Source: Halotia branconii CENA392 (GTDB lineage Bacteria; Cyanobacteriota; Cyanobacteriia; Cyanobacteriales; Nostocaceae). Taken from it: a stretch of DNA of 64,000 nucleotides. The stretch covers positions 5,751,802 through 5,815,801 of the forward strand of contig NZ_CP124543.1 in assembly GCF_029953635.1 (NCBI RefSeq). The letters run 5' to 3'. Below the pieces are notes generated by a model. That model was not told the DNA's origin and ran no database searches. It worked only from the letters and a program-made list of their open reading frames with translations. This document shows, piece by piece, positions 1 through 9,554 of the stretch (within the stretch, counting starts at the first letter, position 1; each line of letters starts with the position of its first letter). The translations under genes were made by a program, and so were the position numbers.

Positions 1-3000
1 AGGTAGCATAGCGAGACCGTAGGCAACCCGACTACAATTAGGAGCGCCATTATCACCTAGATATAAATCCTGAATAATTTTAGCGTTAGGAAGTTTTTGC
101 CGCAGCCAACTGTTGACAACTCCCAAGGAAGCCACCCCACCAGTCAAAATAGCTTGATTGATTGCTTCTGTAGGAATGCCACGAGCTACCAACAACTTGT
201 TAAGTTCTCGGTTCAAGCGACGCACAAAGGGAATAAATACTTGACTTTCCAAGTCTCGCCGCTGGAATATCCACCGTTGATCAGCCAGTTCAAGGGTAAA
301 AGATTCTTGGTGCTGCAAAATTAGCTTCAAAGCTAGAGCTGCATCTAGTACAGCTTGTCCTAGTAAGGAACTTTCTAGACGCTGCTGGAGGCGAATCCGA
401 GCGTCAATATCTGGTTCTCCGACTCTGGGTAAATCTAATTCTTCTAAACCCAGACTCTGCCAATACATTTGGTCTATACCAGGAAAGGCAGTTTGCCATT
501 GCCAAGGATTACTCATTGTTTTGTCATTTCCCTGGCTGGTAAAACGTGATTGTCGATACTTGGGTGGAACCAGTAACTGGCAAATTATATCTTGCTCAAT
601 GCCTTTACTAGCGTATGCAAAACCGTGTAGCATGAAGTCTTGGTGTGCTAATGGCAGCAGATTTTCTGGCAAATCGACTAGCGCCATTTCGGTTGCACTT
701 GCTCCAATATTAATGGCAAGGGTGTTACCAACCTGGGGGTGATCGCTAGTTTTGGCTGGACGTAAACCTTGGCGATCGCTTAGTTGGACTGTTTCGCCAT
801 TTTCACCATCAAGTGCGCCCAGTAGACTGGCGATCGCTTCTTCTATAAAAAATACTTGTTGGGGATGTTGAACGAGTTTGCTAGTTAGTAAAGCTTCCCG
901 CACATTGAAGCGATATTGTTCTGACCAGTTAGATGGACAAGTGCAGATAATACCAGCAATATTACTAATAATACTGTGGAAAGTTGGGGCATTAAAACCA
1001 ACAGCCGTAGCAGTTAAACCCTGAGTGGTGCTATGGCGATCTGATTTGAGAGTTAATAATAATTTTGAGAGCGATCGCACTACCCAAATTAAAGGCCCTG
1101 CCGAAAATTCATTAAATTGCAATACAGGTTCCCATCTTTGTTGCCTACTCTTGTAGGGAATAGCTATCTGTAAATATGGCTTTAATTGCGCTGAATAGAG
1201 ATTTTTTTGAGGAGCGATCGCTGATTCGGAACTAGTAAGATTTTCAGCTACTTGATCTTGTGCGCTTTCAGTCTCTCCATGAGGCACAGAAGCAGTAGGT
1301 AAATAAACCTCAGCTGGTAAACGAAATGATTGTTGAAATGAAGTAGTTCCTACTTGGTTTTCTGCTGACCAATAAATAGGATAAACAACACAACTAGAGC
1401 GATTCAACAAAGCCGCAGAAATTCCAGTTGTACCTAAATCAATTCCTAAATACCATACTGAGTCAAGAACACCGATTGCAATTTCTGAATTATTTGGAGA
1501 GTTGGAATTTGCAACTATAGACTGATCTGACTCAGAATTTGTAACTTCATTTTTTTTTTCAACTGTAGGGCTAAAGTCTAAATCAGCTTCTGTTTGAGGC
1601 AAAGATATAGGCGTAATCTTTTGCACTTCTGCATGAGGAAAAGCAACATCAGGTGTATTTTCTGTGGTTTGTTGCGGTTGGTTACTGTCTTCAACCCAAC
1701 TTTCGGCACTATCCCAAACATTCATTGCCGGATTTAACTGTTCATCAAAATTTGCCAAATCTTGATGCAATTGCTGCAATTGCTGTTCGTCTAAAGAAAT
1801 ATCCTGTACGTTGGCAGGTTGGTTGATTTCTGGTGAGAGTAAATTCTCTTGGGGTGAAGCTGGAATGTAGTTATCTAAAAACTCTTCTTGCTGTTCATCT
1901 TCATTAATTACTACTTCTAAATTTTGAGTAACAGTTTGCTCTATTGGTGTTTCTGTCGGTAACTGCTCTTCAATATCAGCGAAGAGGTCACTTAAGTCAC
2001 TTAAGGTTGTAATTGTGTCAATTCTTCTAGGCTGAATACTGTCCGCATCTAAAACTTCTTCTTCTAGTGAGATTGACAAATCCGTAGGTTTAGCTAAGTC
2101 AGTATCTTCATCAAAAAACAATGCTTGCCATGATTCTAGTGATAAGTCTATAGATTGCGTTGCATCATTTAGCGTTTCTGGCAGATTAGTTTGGCTTTGC
2201 TCCAAAAAACTTGGGTCTGATTTGTCGAGCCAAGGATCTGGCAATCCTGAGGTAGAATCTTCAGGGGAAGTAGGCGCGGTGTCAGGGATACTCGATGGTG
2301 ATTCCTGATTACTGGGAACTGTAGGTGTAGTATCTGCAATATCCGACGGCGATAAATCTGTTGTTTCTGGGTTGACTTCAACACTAGGTTTATTAAAGCT
2401 ACTATTGCCAAACAAACTAGCGTAAAGTTGATCTACTTCATCTGCATCACCCATTAACGTCGCATTATCTGACTGCAAACCCAATGGTTTAGCCTCATCT
2501 ACACCCAACTCCAAAAGCATTGCATCTATATCTTCTGCTTCTGGATCAATAGCCGATACAGCCTCTGGTTCTATAAATTCTAAAGGCTGACTTTCGATCT
2601 CTGGTTCTATAAATTCTAAAGGCTGACTTTCGATCTCAGCATTTGTATAATCTGACTGTATTGTTTCTGAAGCAATAGTATTAAGTGATGGCAGCGGTTT
2701 ATTTTCTTTACCTAGAGAAGTCGCAGATTGCGGCTGCAAATACTGTGTCAAATTGTTGAGGAAAATCTCCATCAACTGTTCGCCTTGCACTCCCGTACTG
2801 TGCATTCTAGCTAGAGATTGAGACAAAGACTCGTGATAAGTATTAATGTTGCGTTGTAAGGCATCAAATACAACATTTACAGTGCCATCTAGTGATAATA
2901 AGCGTTGATCTAAATCTCTAGCCAGTTGGGTTAACCTTTCGGTTTGATCTGAGGATTCTAAGAATGGCGTAGTTGTAGGAGGTGTTAGCTCTATGTTTTC

Positions 3001-3555
3001 GTCTTGATAGTTGGTTTGCAAAGAACTAGCAGAATTTACCAAATTCTCGGCCAGCTGCGGCGTTAAATTTGGGATGAGGCGAGTCATGAGTACTTGTAAA
3101 AACTCGGAGATCATCTGCTCTTGATTTTCCCACTGCTGGCTTAAAGAGTAGTGGTGCAGTCGCTTTTGTTCTAGCTGTCTAATTTCTTGTACAAGAGTAG
3201 CTCGCTCTTGCAACATCGCTGTCAATTCTGCTTGCAGAGGCTGTATAAGTGCCGAAAATTCGTTTTTTAACTGTTGGGATATAAAATTATTTTGTTCTTG
3301 GTCTGGTTGATTTTGTCCTGTTGAAGATTGGTCAACAAATTTTGCCAACAAAGGCGATCGCAGCGGTTGTTCTGTAGACTTGTTTAGGCGATCGTTTTCT
3401 TCTATCTGCACTAGGAAGTTGCGAACTCGCTCTAAAACCTCTTTTGGCTCTGGTGTCTGATTAGACAAAAGCCTAGGTAAGCGTTTACCACTGCTAGTCA
3501 GCAAGTTATCAATATCTGCAATCAGTTTTTTAATTTCATCTTCGCGGGAAGTCAC
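1..3555 (-). CDS. Hsp70/actin-like ATPase with long N-terminal coiled-coil and acidic linker (3' end beyond window)
   Basis: My translation of the minus strand gives 1185 codons without a stop, running off the left edge. The GTG at 3555 is the only plausible start: an in-frame TAA lies two codons upstream, and an AAGG precedes it. Residues 1-330 are Gln/Leu/Glu-rich and look coiled-coil. About 330-690 are an acidic, Ser/Thr/Pro-rich linker. From about 697 an Hsp70-type nucleotide-binding fold begins with GIDLGTTG (phosphate-1 loop), then INIGASATEMALVD near 943 (phosphate-2) and ILTGGVASLG near 1135 (adenosine motif). Hsp70-family proteins bind and hydrolyse ATP. Here the ATPase is C-terminal, unlike DnaK where it is N-terminal, and no peptide-binding domain is visible. 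I infer a cyanobacterial Hsp70-like protein of unknown client, not a canonical chaperone. It is divergent from the CRP-family gene across about 900 bp. Confidence 0.8.
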   Translation of the reverse strand, partial: MTSREDEIKKLIADIDNLLTSSGKRLPRLLSNQTPEPKEVLERVRNFLVQIEENDRLNKSTEQPLRSPLLAKFVDQSSTGQNQPDQEQNNFISQQLKNEFSALIQPLQAELTAMLQERATLVQEIRQLEQKRLHHYSLSQQWENQEQMISEFLQVLMTRLIPNLTPQLAENLVNSASSLQTNYQDENIELTPPTTTPFLESSDQTERLTQLARDLDQRLLSLDGTVNVVFDALQRNINTYHESLSQSLARMHSTGVQGEQLMEIFLNNLTQYLQPQSATSLGKENKPLPSLNTIASETIQSDYTNAEIESQPLEFIEPEIESQPLEFIEPEAVSAIDPEAEDIDAMLLELGVDEAKPLGLQSDNATLMGDADEVDQLYASLFGNSSFNKPSVEVNPETTDLSPSDIADTTPTVPSNQESPSSIPDTAPTSPEDSTSGLPDPWLDKSDPSFLEQSQTNLPETLNDATQSIDLSLESWQALFFDEDTDLAKPTDLSISLEEEVLDADSIQPRRIDTITTLSDLSDLFADIEEQLPTETPIEQTVTQNLEVVINEDEQQEEFLDNYIPASPQENLLSPEINQPANVQDISLDEQQLQQLHQDLANFDEQLNPAMNVWDSAESWVEDSNQPQQTTENTPDVAFPHAEVQKITPISLPQTEADLDFSPTVEKKNEVTNSESDQSIVANSNSPNNSEIAIGVLDSVWYLGIDLGTTGISAALLNRSSCVVYPIYWSAENQVGTTSFQQSFRLPAEVYLPTASVPHGETESAQDQVAENLTSSESAIAPQKNLYSAQLKPYLQIAIPYKSRQQRWEPVLQFNEFSAGPLIWVVRSLSKLLLTLKSDRHSTTQGLTATAVGFNAPTFHSIISNIAGIICTCPSNWSEQYRFNVREALLTSKLVQHPQQVFFIEEAIASLLGALDGENGETVQLSDRQGLRPAKTSDHPQVGNTLAINIGASATEMALVDLPENLLPLAHQDFMLHGFAYASKGIEQDIICQLLVPPKYRQSRFTSQGNDKTMSNPWQWQTAFPGIDQMYWQSLGLEELDLPRVGEPDIDARIRLQQRLESSLLGQAVLDAALALKLILQHQESFTLELADQRWIFQRRDLESQVFIPFVRRLNRELNKLLVARGIPTEAINQAILTGGVASLGVVNSWLRQKLPNAKIIQDLYLGDNGAPNCSRVAYGLAMLP
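2564..2635 (-). repeat. Two tandem 36-bp units inside the Hsp70-like gene
   Basis: Two identical 36-bp units (2564-2599 and 2600-2635) encode a duplicated acidic peptide of the form EIESQPLEFIEP in the linker. The unit length is a multiple of three, so the frame is kept. It looks like a recent slippage duplication and its copy number may vary between strains. Confidence 0.9.
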
Positions 3556-4461
3556 TTTGAATTACCTTAGCTAGAACTGTACGTCAACTGGGATGGGAAT
3601 TACTTAGCAATTACTGAAAGTACCGAGGTGAGAAACTGTTCTTGAGACTCCAATGACTAGGAATCGTAGCGATCGCGCTCAGCGCTTGTCTGAGAAAATT
3701 AGCTTGACAGCTAATTGAAGTCTAAGGATACAAAAGGTATTCCGAAGTTGTCAGCAGTTGTCAGCACAAGGTAGTTTACAAGGCGCTGTGCCCTCTCACC
3801 ATACAGGCGATGTTACAGCCTCTCGGCTTCATATTATAAAAAACATAGAAAAATGCAACACCTAAGTAGATAGTTTGGGTTAGACGAACTCTTGACCACA
3901 GATACCAGATTTACAAGACAAATATCCTCCACTTTGCACCCACACGAGCAATCAATGTAACTAACGAGTGACTAAATGGCAAGATGGCATTTTTTTACTT
4001 GATTCTCGATTGCTGTAATTTTAAGTTAGCAAAAATTAACTTTATTCAGTATTATTGATGTTGGTTCTCAGTGTTTTTCAGTATTTATTAAGTAAATGGA
4101 CAAAAATCTTTACAGCTATTGCAAAGTAGATAAAGCTCATCTCACCCTTGGAAGAGGCGGTATTTGGTGTTAGTGGTCAGTTGTTTTTGCTACTCATCAC
4201 ACTTCGGCTAGTGGTAGTTGAATCTCGACTTCGCTCGATTACCGCGCAGTCGAAACTCAACTGCCGCGCACTTGTACTGAAGCTATAAACTACTGTGTAT
4301 AAAAGAATTTACTTAGTTTTGAAGCATAGGTGAAGATTATTGATCAACAACGCTCTTGTCATTTTCTGGTTTTACATGGTTTGTGCAGTACTGAGATGGT
4401 TTAGGCTGAAGGTAGGGCTTTTGTCTGTTGTGTATGTAGCCGCTGGAATAAAGATGCCGTA
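3556..4461. other. Long divergent intergenic region
   Basis: About 900 bp between the Hsp70-like gene (-) and the CRP-family gene (+). I see no convincing gene. It should hold both promoters. Around 4198-4290 there is a degenerate copy of the dispersed repeat seen elsewhere (cttcggct, cgacttcgctcga, cttgtactgaagc), with complementary stretches that could fold. Confidence 0.5.
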
Positions 4462-5142
4462 ATGGAAGACTCGATCAATCCCTGGATATTCTCAACTCCC
4501 TTTTTTCAAGGGTTGCCAGAAGTTGCTGTGGAAATAGCCCTCACCCATCTTGTTACCCGCACACACCCAGCTAATCAAGTAATTTTGCTAGAAAATGACT
4601 GGGGCGGCTCAGTTTATTTTATCCTCGAAGGATGGGTAAAAATTCGTACTTACAATTTAGAAGGGAAAGAAGTAACACTAAATATTATTGGCAATGGGGA
4701 ATTATTTGGTGAAATGGCGGCGCTAGATGAAGTACCTCGATCAACGGATGTGATTACCCTGACTCCTACAATTATTGGCAGTATACCATCTCAAGATTTT
4801 GTTAAGTTACTTTACACAGAGCCATTAGCAGGAGTCCGGTTGTCACAGCTAATGGCTAGACGCTTGCGACAAGTAAATCGGCGACTGCGCTTGCGGGAAT
4901 CTGATAGTCAGTCACGGGTAGCAGACACCTTGTTATTTTTGGCAGATGGACAAGGCAAACAGAGACAGACAGGAACCGAAATTCCTAATTTACCTCATCG
5001 AGAGTTGAGTAGTTTAAGCGGACTAGCGCGGGAAACTGTTACAAGAGTATTGACAAGATTAGAAAAAAAAGGGTTGATTAAACGGGATCAAGACTCTATT
5101 TGTATTCCTGATTTGTTAGCACTGGAAAGAACGATCATTTAA
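4462..5142 (+). CDS. CRP/FNR-family transcriptional regulator
   Basis: A 226-residue protein with the two-part CRP layout. Residues about 15-130 form a cyclic-nucleotide-binding beta-roll, with GGSVYFILEGWVKI and the GELFGEMAALDEVPRSTDV stretch that corresponds to the cAMP-contact segment (GE followed by an R-S/T pair). Residues about 150-220 form a winged helix-turn-helix with recognition region LSGLARETVTRVLTRLEKKG. Retention of the GE and RS positions makes cyclic nucleotide binding plausible. It lacks NtcA-specific features and is not NtcA. From memory it resembles the Anabaena CRP-type regulator AnCrpA, but I cannot confirm orthology. Only 13 bp separate it from the DUF2232 gene, so co-transcription with that gene and the CobT-like gene is likely. 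Confidence 0.9.
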   Translation: MEDSINPWIFSTPFFQGLPEVAVEIALTHLVTRTHPANQVILLENDWGGSVYFILEGWVKIRTYNLEGKEVTLNIIGNGELFGEMAALDEVPRSTDVITLTPTIIGSIPSQDFVKLLYTEPLAGVRLSQLMARRLRQVNRRLRLRESDSQSRVADTLLFLADGQGKQRQTGTEIPNLPHRELSSLSGLARETVTRVLTRLEKKGLIKRDQDSICIPDLLALERTII

Positions 5143-5155
5143 CAACTTCTCTAAG

Positions 5156-5890
5156 ATGAGCATTTTAGATTCTTCACCAGACGAGCCAGAATCAGATCCA
5201 TCGCCTGAATCTCCCAGCCCTCTCAATGGATGGTTAGATCAACACGAGCAATTAAAGCCACCTCAATTGAAAGTTGATGCGCCCTTGAGGATGGTGGAAA
5301 CAGCGTTTTTAGCTAGTACTGCTAGCCTAATTTGGTTCATTAATTTTTATTTTCCCTTAGGGCCAATTTTACGGATATTTTTTCCTGTGCCGATCGCTTT
5401 AGTTTATCTGCGTTGGGGCAAACGTGCAGCCTGGATGTCAGCACTTACCTCTGGGTTATTACTATCGGTACTAATGGGGCCAATTCGCAGTTTACTATTT
5501 GTTATGCCCTACGCTTTTATGGGAGTACTTTTGGGAGCAACGTGGTATCGGCGTGTACCCTGGATTGCTTCTATCATTTTAGGTACATTATTGGGTACTT
5601 TGGGAGTCTTTTTTAGGCTGTGGTTGTTATCTGTTTTATCAGGTGAGGATCTGTGGATTTATTTAATTAATCAGGTAACAGAACTAACTGAGTGGATCTT
5701 TTTAAAGCTGCAACTATTAGCTATTCCTAATGTATTTTTGATTCAATTAGGGGCGATCGCTTTAATTATATTCAATAACTTGATTTATTTATTTATAGTC
5801 CATTTAGCAGCATGGCTGTTGTTAGATCGGCTGGGAAATCCTATCCCCCGTCCGCCGCGTTGGGTGCAAGTCTTGATGGATTATGAGTGA
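5156..5890 (+). CDS. DUF2232 (YybS-like) multi-pass membrane protein
   Basis: A 244-residue protein with a soluble Pro/Ser/Glu-rich N-terminus (about 1-45) followed by roughly six hydrophobic segments between about 48 and 235. The hydrophobic pattern and gene context match the DUF2232 family of integral membrane proteins, whose function is not established. The stop overlaps the start of the next gene by 8 bp (ATGAGTGA), so the two are probably translationally coupled. The family assignment rests on recognising the overall pattern, not on a catalytic motif. Confidence 0.75.
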   Translation: MSILDSSPDEPESDPSPESPSPLNGWLDQHEQLKPPQLKVDAPLRMVETAFLASTASLIWFINFYFPLGPILRIFFPVPIALVYLRWGKRAAWMSALTSGLLLSVLMGPIRSLLFVMPYAFMGVLLGATWYRRVPWIASIILGTLLGTLGVFFRLWLLSVLSGEDLWIYLINQVTELTEWIFLKLQLLAIPNVFLIQLGAIALIIFNNLIYLFIVHLAAWLLLDRLGNPIPRPPRWVQVLMDYE

Positions 5891-7007
5891 CTTGATTCAT
5901 GTTTACACCCAAATAGAACAGGGTAAGGCATGGACTGCTAAATATCGCGGTTGTTTGCCGATTTTTGCTTGTGTTTTAGGTTTTACAGAAACAGGATTAA
6001 TTCCAGGAATTTCGGCAGCAGGTAGCACTCCCGCAGATCGCCAATATACTGCTTGTGCTGATGCTGAGTTTTTATATTCTGGCCCAGAACACCAGCCCCA
6101 ATATTCTCTACCACCGTTAGCCGATGGAGCGTCACCTGTGCTGATTTCTCGCGCTGTAGTTGAGGCGCTGAAAATTCCTGTGTATTTGTTTAATGCTGGC
6201 TTACCTCAGTTCCCTGCTATACCAATCATTGATTTGGGGGGGGCGATCGCTCAGTGTGTAAGCAAAGGCGAAGCTATGGAATTGGCGATCGTCCATCACC
6301 TATTTCAGCAAGGATTACTTTGGGGTGAGCGTCTGGCGGCTGAAACTCCCCAAAGATATCTCATTTTAAGTGAGTGCGTTGTTGGAGGAACCACAACTGC
6401 TTTAGCGGTTTTAACAGGCTTAGGAATCAATGCTGTGGGAAAAGTTAACAGTAGTCATCCTGTTTGTAACCATGAGCAAAAATGGGCAGTAGTGCAAGCA
6501 GGACTAAAACGAGCATTTTCCCACAGAAAACTGATAATTGACCCTTTAGAACTCGTAGCGGCAGTAGGCGATCCCATGCAAGTGGTAGTAGCTGGGATGG
6601 CGATCGCTGCTAGTCGTAGTTGTGGTGTTTTATTGGGGGGTGGTACACAAATGCTGGCAGTTTATGCTTTGATTTGGGCGATCGCTCAAGCTTATAATTT
6701 ATTTTGGCAACCTCACGAAGTAGTCGTGGGTACAACCCGTTGGGTAGCAGAAGATCCAACTGGTAGTACTATTGAGTTAGCCACCAATTTAAATCAAAAA
6801 AATCCTCCCCTACTGGTGACTCAGTTGAATTTGGCTAATTCTCGTTACCCCCAACTTCAAGCTTATGAACGAGGCTTTGTCAAAGAAGGTGTCGGCGCTG
6901 GTGCAGCTTGTATTGCCGCCCATCTTTACCAAGATTGGCAGCAAAATCAGCTTTTGGCAGCTATTGAAGACCAATTTCAGCGCCTGAGCCGATTCAATAG
7001 TCAATAA
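5883..7007 (+). CDS. CobT-like nicotinate mononucleotide-dependent phosphoribosyltransferase (TIGR00303/UPF0284)
   Basis: A 374-residue protein of the CobT-like family found in cyanobacteria and archaea. CobT transfers phosphoribose from nicotinate mononucleotide to a lower-ligand base in cobamide synthesis. Seen here: a Gly-rich region with LSECVVGGTTTALAVLTGLG near residue 160, GVLLGGGTQMLAVYAL near 248, and a conserved C-terminal KEGVGAGAA near 338. Cyanobacteria make pseudocobalamin with adenine as lower base, so the base used is open. It overlaps the DUF2232 gene by 8 bp and ends a three-gene unit headed by a CRP-type regulator. Length fits the family. Confidence 0.85.
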   Translation: MSDLIHVYTQIEQGKAWTAKYRGCLPIFACVLGFTETGLIPGISAAGSTPADRQYTACADAEFLYSGPEHQPQYSLPPLADGASPVLISRAVVEALKIPVYLFNAGLPQFPAIPIIDLGGAIAQCVSKGEAMELAIVHHLFQQGLLWGERLAAETPQRYLILSECVVGGTTTALAVLTGLGINAVGKVNSSHPVCNHEQKWAVVQAGLKRAFSHRKLIIDPLELVAAVGDPMQVVVAGMAIAASRSCGVLLGGGTQMLAVYALIWAIAQAYNLFWQPHEVVVGTTRWVAEDPTGSTIELATNLNQKNPPLLVTQLNLANSRYPQLQAYERGFVKEGVGAGAACIAAHLYQDWQQNQLLAAIEDQFQRLSRFNSQ

Positions 7008-7076
7008 TAAAAAGACCGGACTCATAGAGCTAACGGCAAATTCTGGGAATATTGACTACTGAATAGTTAATGAATT

Positions 7077-7451
7077 TTAGTGGATTCTATCTCTAAGTAA
7101 TTGTTCTTCTAAAGCCGCAATGCGGTTATATGCGGCTGTTAACTGGGCGGTCAGTCGTTGTATTTGAATTTCGGGTGTTAAAATTTTGTCTTTGTCTTGA
7201 GGATTCATATCTAGATAAATACTATCTGTCAATACATCCTTGTGTTCCATTTCTGGATTTAAATTGGTTTTTCCTTTTAATTGGTAGTGTTTACCATCGC
7301 TATGTTCTAAATTATGATCTTTTGCTTGAGAGTTTGCTAAAGAACACTCTGAAAAAGTTTGAGCAACTTTAATGTCAAGCTGCTCAATTATCTGGCAGAG
7401 AGCATCTAGTTTATGGCTCAAAGTCAGAATCTGCTTTTGTAATGGCTCCAT
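7077..7451 (-). CDS. Hypothetical coiled-coil protein
   Basis: A 124-residue minus-strand ORF of unknown function. Residues 1-35 (LQKQILTLSHKLDALCQIIE) and 93-120 (IQRLTAQLTAAYNRIAALEE) show heptad-like leucine spacing typical of short coiled coils. The middle is polar and variable. Codon use is ordinary for the window. It converges with the CobT-like gene with about 70 bp between stops. I recognise no family. Confidence 0.65.
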   Translation of the reverse strand: MEPLQKQILTLSHKLDALCQIIEQLDIKVAQTFSECSLANSQAKDHNLEHSDGKHYQLKGKTNLNPEMEHKDVLTDSIYLDMNPQDKDKILTPEIQIQRLTAQLTAAYNRIAALEEQLLRDRIH

Positions 7452-8078
7452 TTAATACTCTTATACGTAAATTTTCTCTATGTTATTCAATTTAGTGACA
7501 ATCTTAACATTACTTATGAATTATTTAATTTTTTCAAATATTTCTGTCAGGATGCGATCGCTAAGTAGGGCTTGCTGAGGCGACAGCTATTGAAAAAATT
7601 ATAACCGCCGAAAGCTACGATGGAGAAGTATCAGTAACTTAGGGCGGTTATTAAATATGCAATCGTTTTAGAAAACAGAAGAAAATAACTCAAATAAGGT
7701 GGACACTATTTGCAATCATCATCTTTAGCATTGAGCATCTTTAAAATTCCAATAGGCAGGCATATCTGGCTGTACGTTCAAAAACCTCCAAAAATCAAAT
7801 AAACTTTAAGATCAAAACACTTTCACAAAGATGCAGCAATGAGATAGAGATTGCGAGGACACTAGAGCAGGAGGTACAGGCTCTAATTTCAAGGCTTTAG
7901 GTTTAATGAAGCTTTAACCTTCTTGTACCTTGTCCTTAATGTAGCATTCTCTTTTTTAAACTGATTCCTGTGTTTACTAAACTTGACTAGCATTAATTTG
8001 TCGCAACAATTCGGAAATTTTTCTTAAGAATTGTCTTAATTGGTACGCACTTCTACAGCGTATTTCACGTAAATAAAA

Positions 8079-8106
8079 GGGAACAGGGAACGGGCAACAG
8101 GCAACA
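8079..8106. repeat. Heptanucleotide STRR, four units (GGGAACA/GGCAACA)
   Basis: Four contiguous 7-bp units: GGGAACA, GGGAACG, GGCAACA, GGCAACA. Short tandemly repeated repetitive sequences with 7-bp periods are a known feature of heterocystous cyanobacterial genomes. Confidence 0.85.
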
Positions 8107-8310
8107 GAAAAGCCAAGCCGCTCACAAGGGGAAGCCAGTCTCGTGGGCGGGTTTCCCGACTTGAGAGAACTGGTGAGGCAGTCGCTCAGAGGGGGTTTCC
8201 CCCATGAGGAACTGCCGTTAGCGTAGCGGTAGCGAGCTTGCGAGTGTCACCCGAAGGGCGTTGGAGTTTTACCTGACCCAAATGCAAGGATTTTTTCGCC
8301 CACTAAGACA

Positions 8311-8377
8311 GAAGTTGCTCCCCAAGAGGAGCAACTTCGGGGCTACTTGGCGCGCAGCCCCTCGTAGAGAAGGGGCT
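8311..8377. terminator. Paired hairpins downstream of the 8399 gene
   Basis: Arms 8311-8320 and 8329-8338 form a perfect 10-bp stem (GAAGTTGCTC) with an 8-nt loop. Arms 8356-8362 and 8371-8377 (AGCCCCT/AGGGGCT) form a 7-bp stem. The second lies 22 bp past the stop of the minus-strand gene and could end its transcript, but no clear T-run follows on that strand, so a plain repeat is an alternative. Confidence 0.45.
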
Positions 8378-8398
8378 TAATTAAAATTTCAGAAATTG

Positions 8399-9109
8399 TT
8401 ACTGAGCAGAGCCTCCTGTACTACTATCGTCAGTGGTAGAAGAACCACTATTAGATGTACCATTGGACTGGTCTGTACCTTGGGGCGAAGTGGTTGTAGA
8501 GGTATCACTGTTTGCGCCTGGACTAGAAGTGTTACTATCTGGACTACTTGAACTTGGTATTCTTCCAGGAATTGTCTGAGTTGCAGCAGGCGGTGTTTCT
8601 GTCCTAGGCTGTTGGGGTGGAACAGTAATATTAATATCTGGTGAAGAAGATGTAGCTGGAGGCGAAACCTGCTGTTGTGGAACTGGAACAGGTACTTCTC
8701 TAGTTCTTTCAATGATTGTAGTTTGTGGTTGAGGAGACGCGCTGGGGGCAGGACTACTATTACTGGGTACAGGAACCAAAACTGGTGTGGTGTTATCAAC
8801 AGCTTCGTTGTTGCGTTGGTTGACATACCAAATAGCACCTGCAACTAAACTAACCAAAGAAGTCAGGATAATACCTAACAGTAGACCCCGTGAAGCATTG
8901 TTATTATCACGCTCAGCTAAATTAGCTTGCTGGTAATTACGCTCACTGTTGCGGCCATTTACGTAACCATTCTGGTAAGAGTTGGGATTAACAGTGCTGT
9001 TTTTGACTGTTTCAGTTGTTCGCGTTACATGAGCGCGGGTATTACCGTCTCTATCTGTATAAGTTTCTTGCTTGATCTCTCTATTTTCTTGATTATTAGG
9101 AATAGTCAT
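8399..9109 (-). CDS. Single-pass membrane protein with Pro/Ser/Thr/Gln-rich low-complexity tail
   Basis: From the ATG at 9109 the product is 236 residues. A GTG at 9124 in the same frame would add five residues, but the GAGGAG ribosome site abuts it with no spacing, so I prefer the ATG. Residues about 1-70 are polar (Asn/Arg/Glu). One hydrophobic segment, LLLGIILTSLVSLVAGAIWY, spans about 75-95. The rest is low complexity, rich in Pro, Ser, Thr and Gln, with PVPVP and SSSP runs, as in extracytoplasmic linkers. No enzymatic motif is visible. The N-terminus is probably cytoplasmic and the tail periplasmic. Function unknown. Confidence 0.75.
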   Translation of the reverse strand: MTIPNNQENREIKQETYTDRDGNTRAHVTRTTETVKNSTVNPNSYQNGYVNGRNSERNYQQANLAERDNNNASRGLLLGIILTSLVSLVAGAIWYVNQRNNEAVDNTTPVLVPVPSNSSPAPSASPQPQTTIIERTREVPVPVPQQQVSPPATSSSPDINITVPPQQPRTETPPAATQTIPGRIPSSSSPDSNTSSPGANSDTSTTTSPQGTDQSNGTSNSGSSTTDDSSTGGSAQ

Positions 9110-9554
9110 AACTTTTGATTTCACTCCTCAATTTAATTTTTGAAAAATACAAAAGGTTTTAATTGGTTGAAAACGTTTTATGTATCTAAAGTTTTATTTG
9201 TTAGTTAACTTTAGATATGCTCAAGAATAACCTCTTTCATTAATCATCTGTATCTATCGTCAGGATGGATTATTAAATCCATCAAAAGAATGATTGTTGA
9301 AGCTTGTTTTTTAGCTTATTGGGTTAAGAGATAACTGATTGACAGGTTTTTAATATGGATTTTTGTCTCAGTAATTTCAATTATCAAGATTCATCCGAAT
9401 AAATACTTATTTTATGAAGATTAGGCTAATTTTGGTTGAAGTAAATGTTAGTAATTCATGAAGCAAAAGTGAATTAACTGTATACGGTAGTGCATTAAAA
9501 GTAAGCTATAACGTACTTTAATTGAGATTTGTCGATAAATCAAAAATTTGCATA
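9110..9554. other. AT-rich intergenic stretch
   Basis: About 445 bp, AT-rich, containing the promoter region of the 8399-9109 gene and the 3' flank of the DnaJ-TPR gene. I see no gene, clear hairpin or repeat array here. Confidence 0.5.

Larger units (their letters stand above)
7452..8398. other. Gene-free stretch rich in repeats
   Basis: About 950 bp without a credible ORF. Near 7600-7655 an ataaccgcc/ggcggttat inverted pair occurs. From 8079 on there is a heptamer array, then Nostoc-type repetitive DNA (8110-8275, with gtttcccgac, ggtttcccccatg and gttagcgtagcggtagcg) and stable hairpins near 8311-8377. The promoter of the 7077-7451 gene should lie at its left end. Confidence 0.6.

Noticed and set aside
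4462..5142. NtcA global nitrogen regulator
   Set aside because: The effector-domain and recognition-helix residues differ from NtcA and the length and motifs fit a cAMP-receptor-type CRP protein instead.
8389..8844. 151-codon minus-strand ORF overlapping the low-complexity membrane protein
   Set aside because: It is a frame-shifted shadow of the 8399-9109 gene, rich in Leu/Gln from its Pro/Ser codons.
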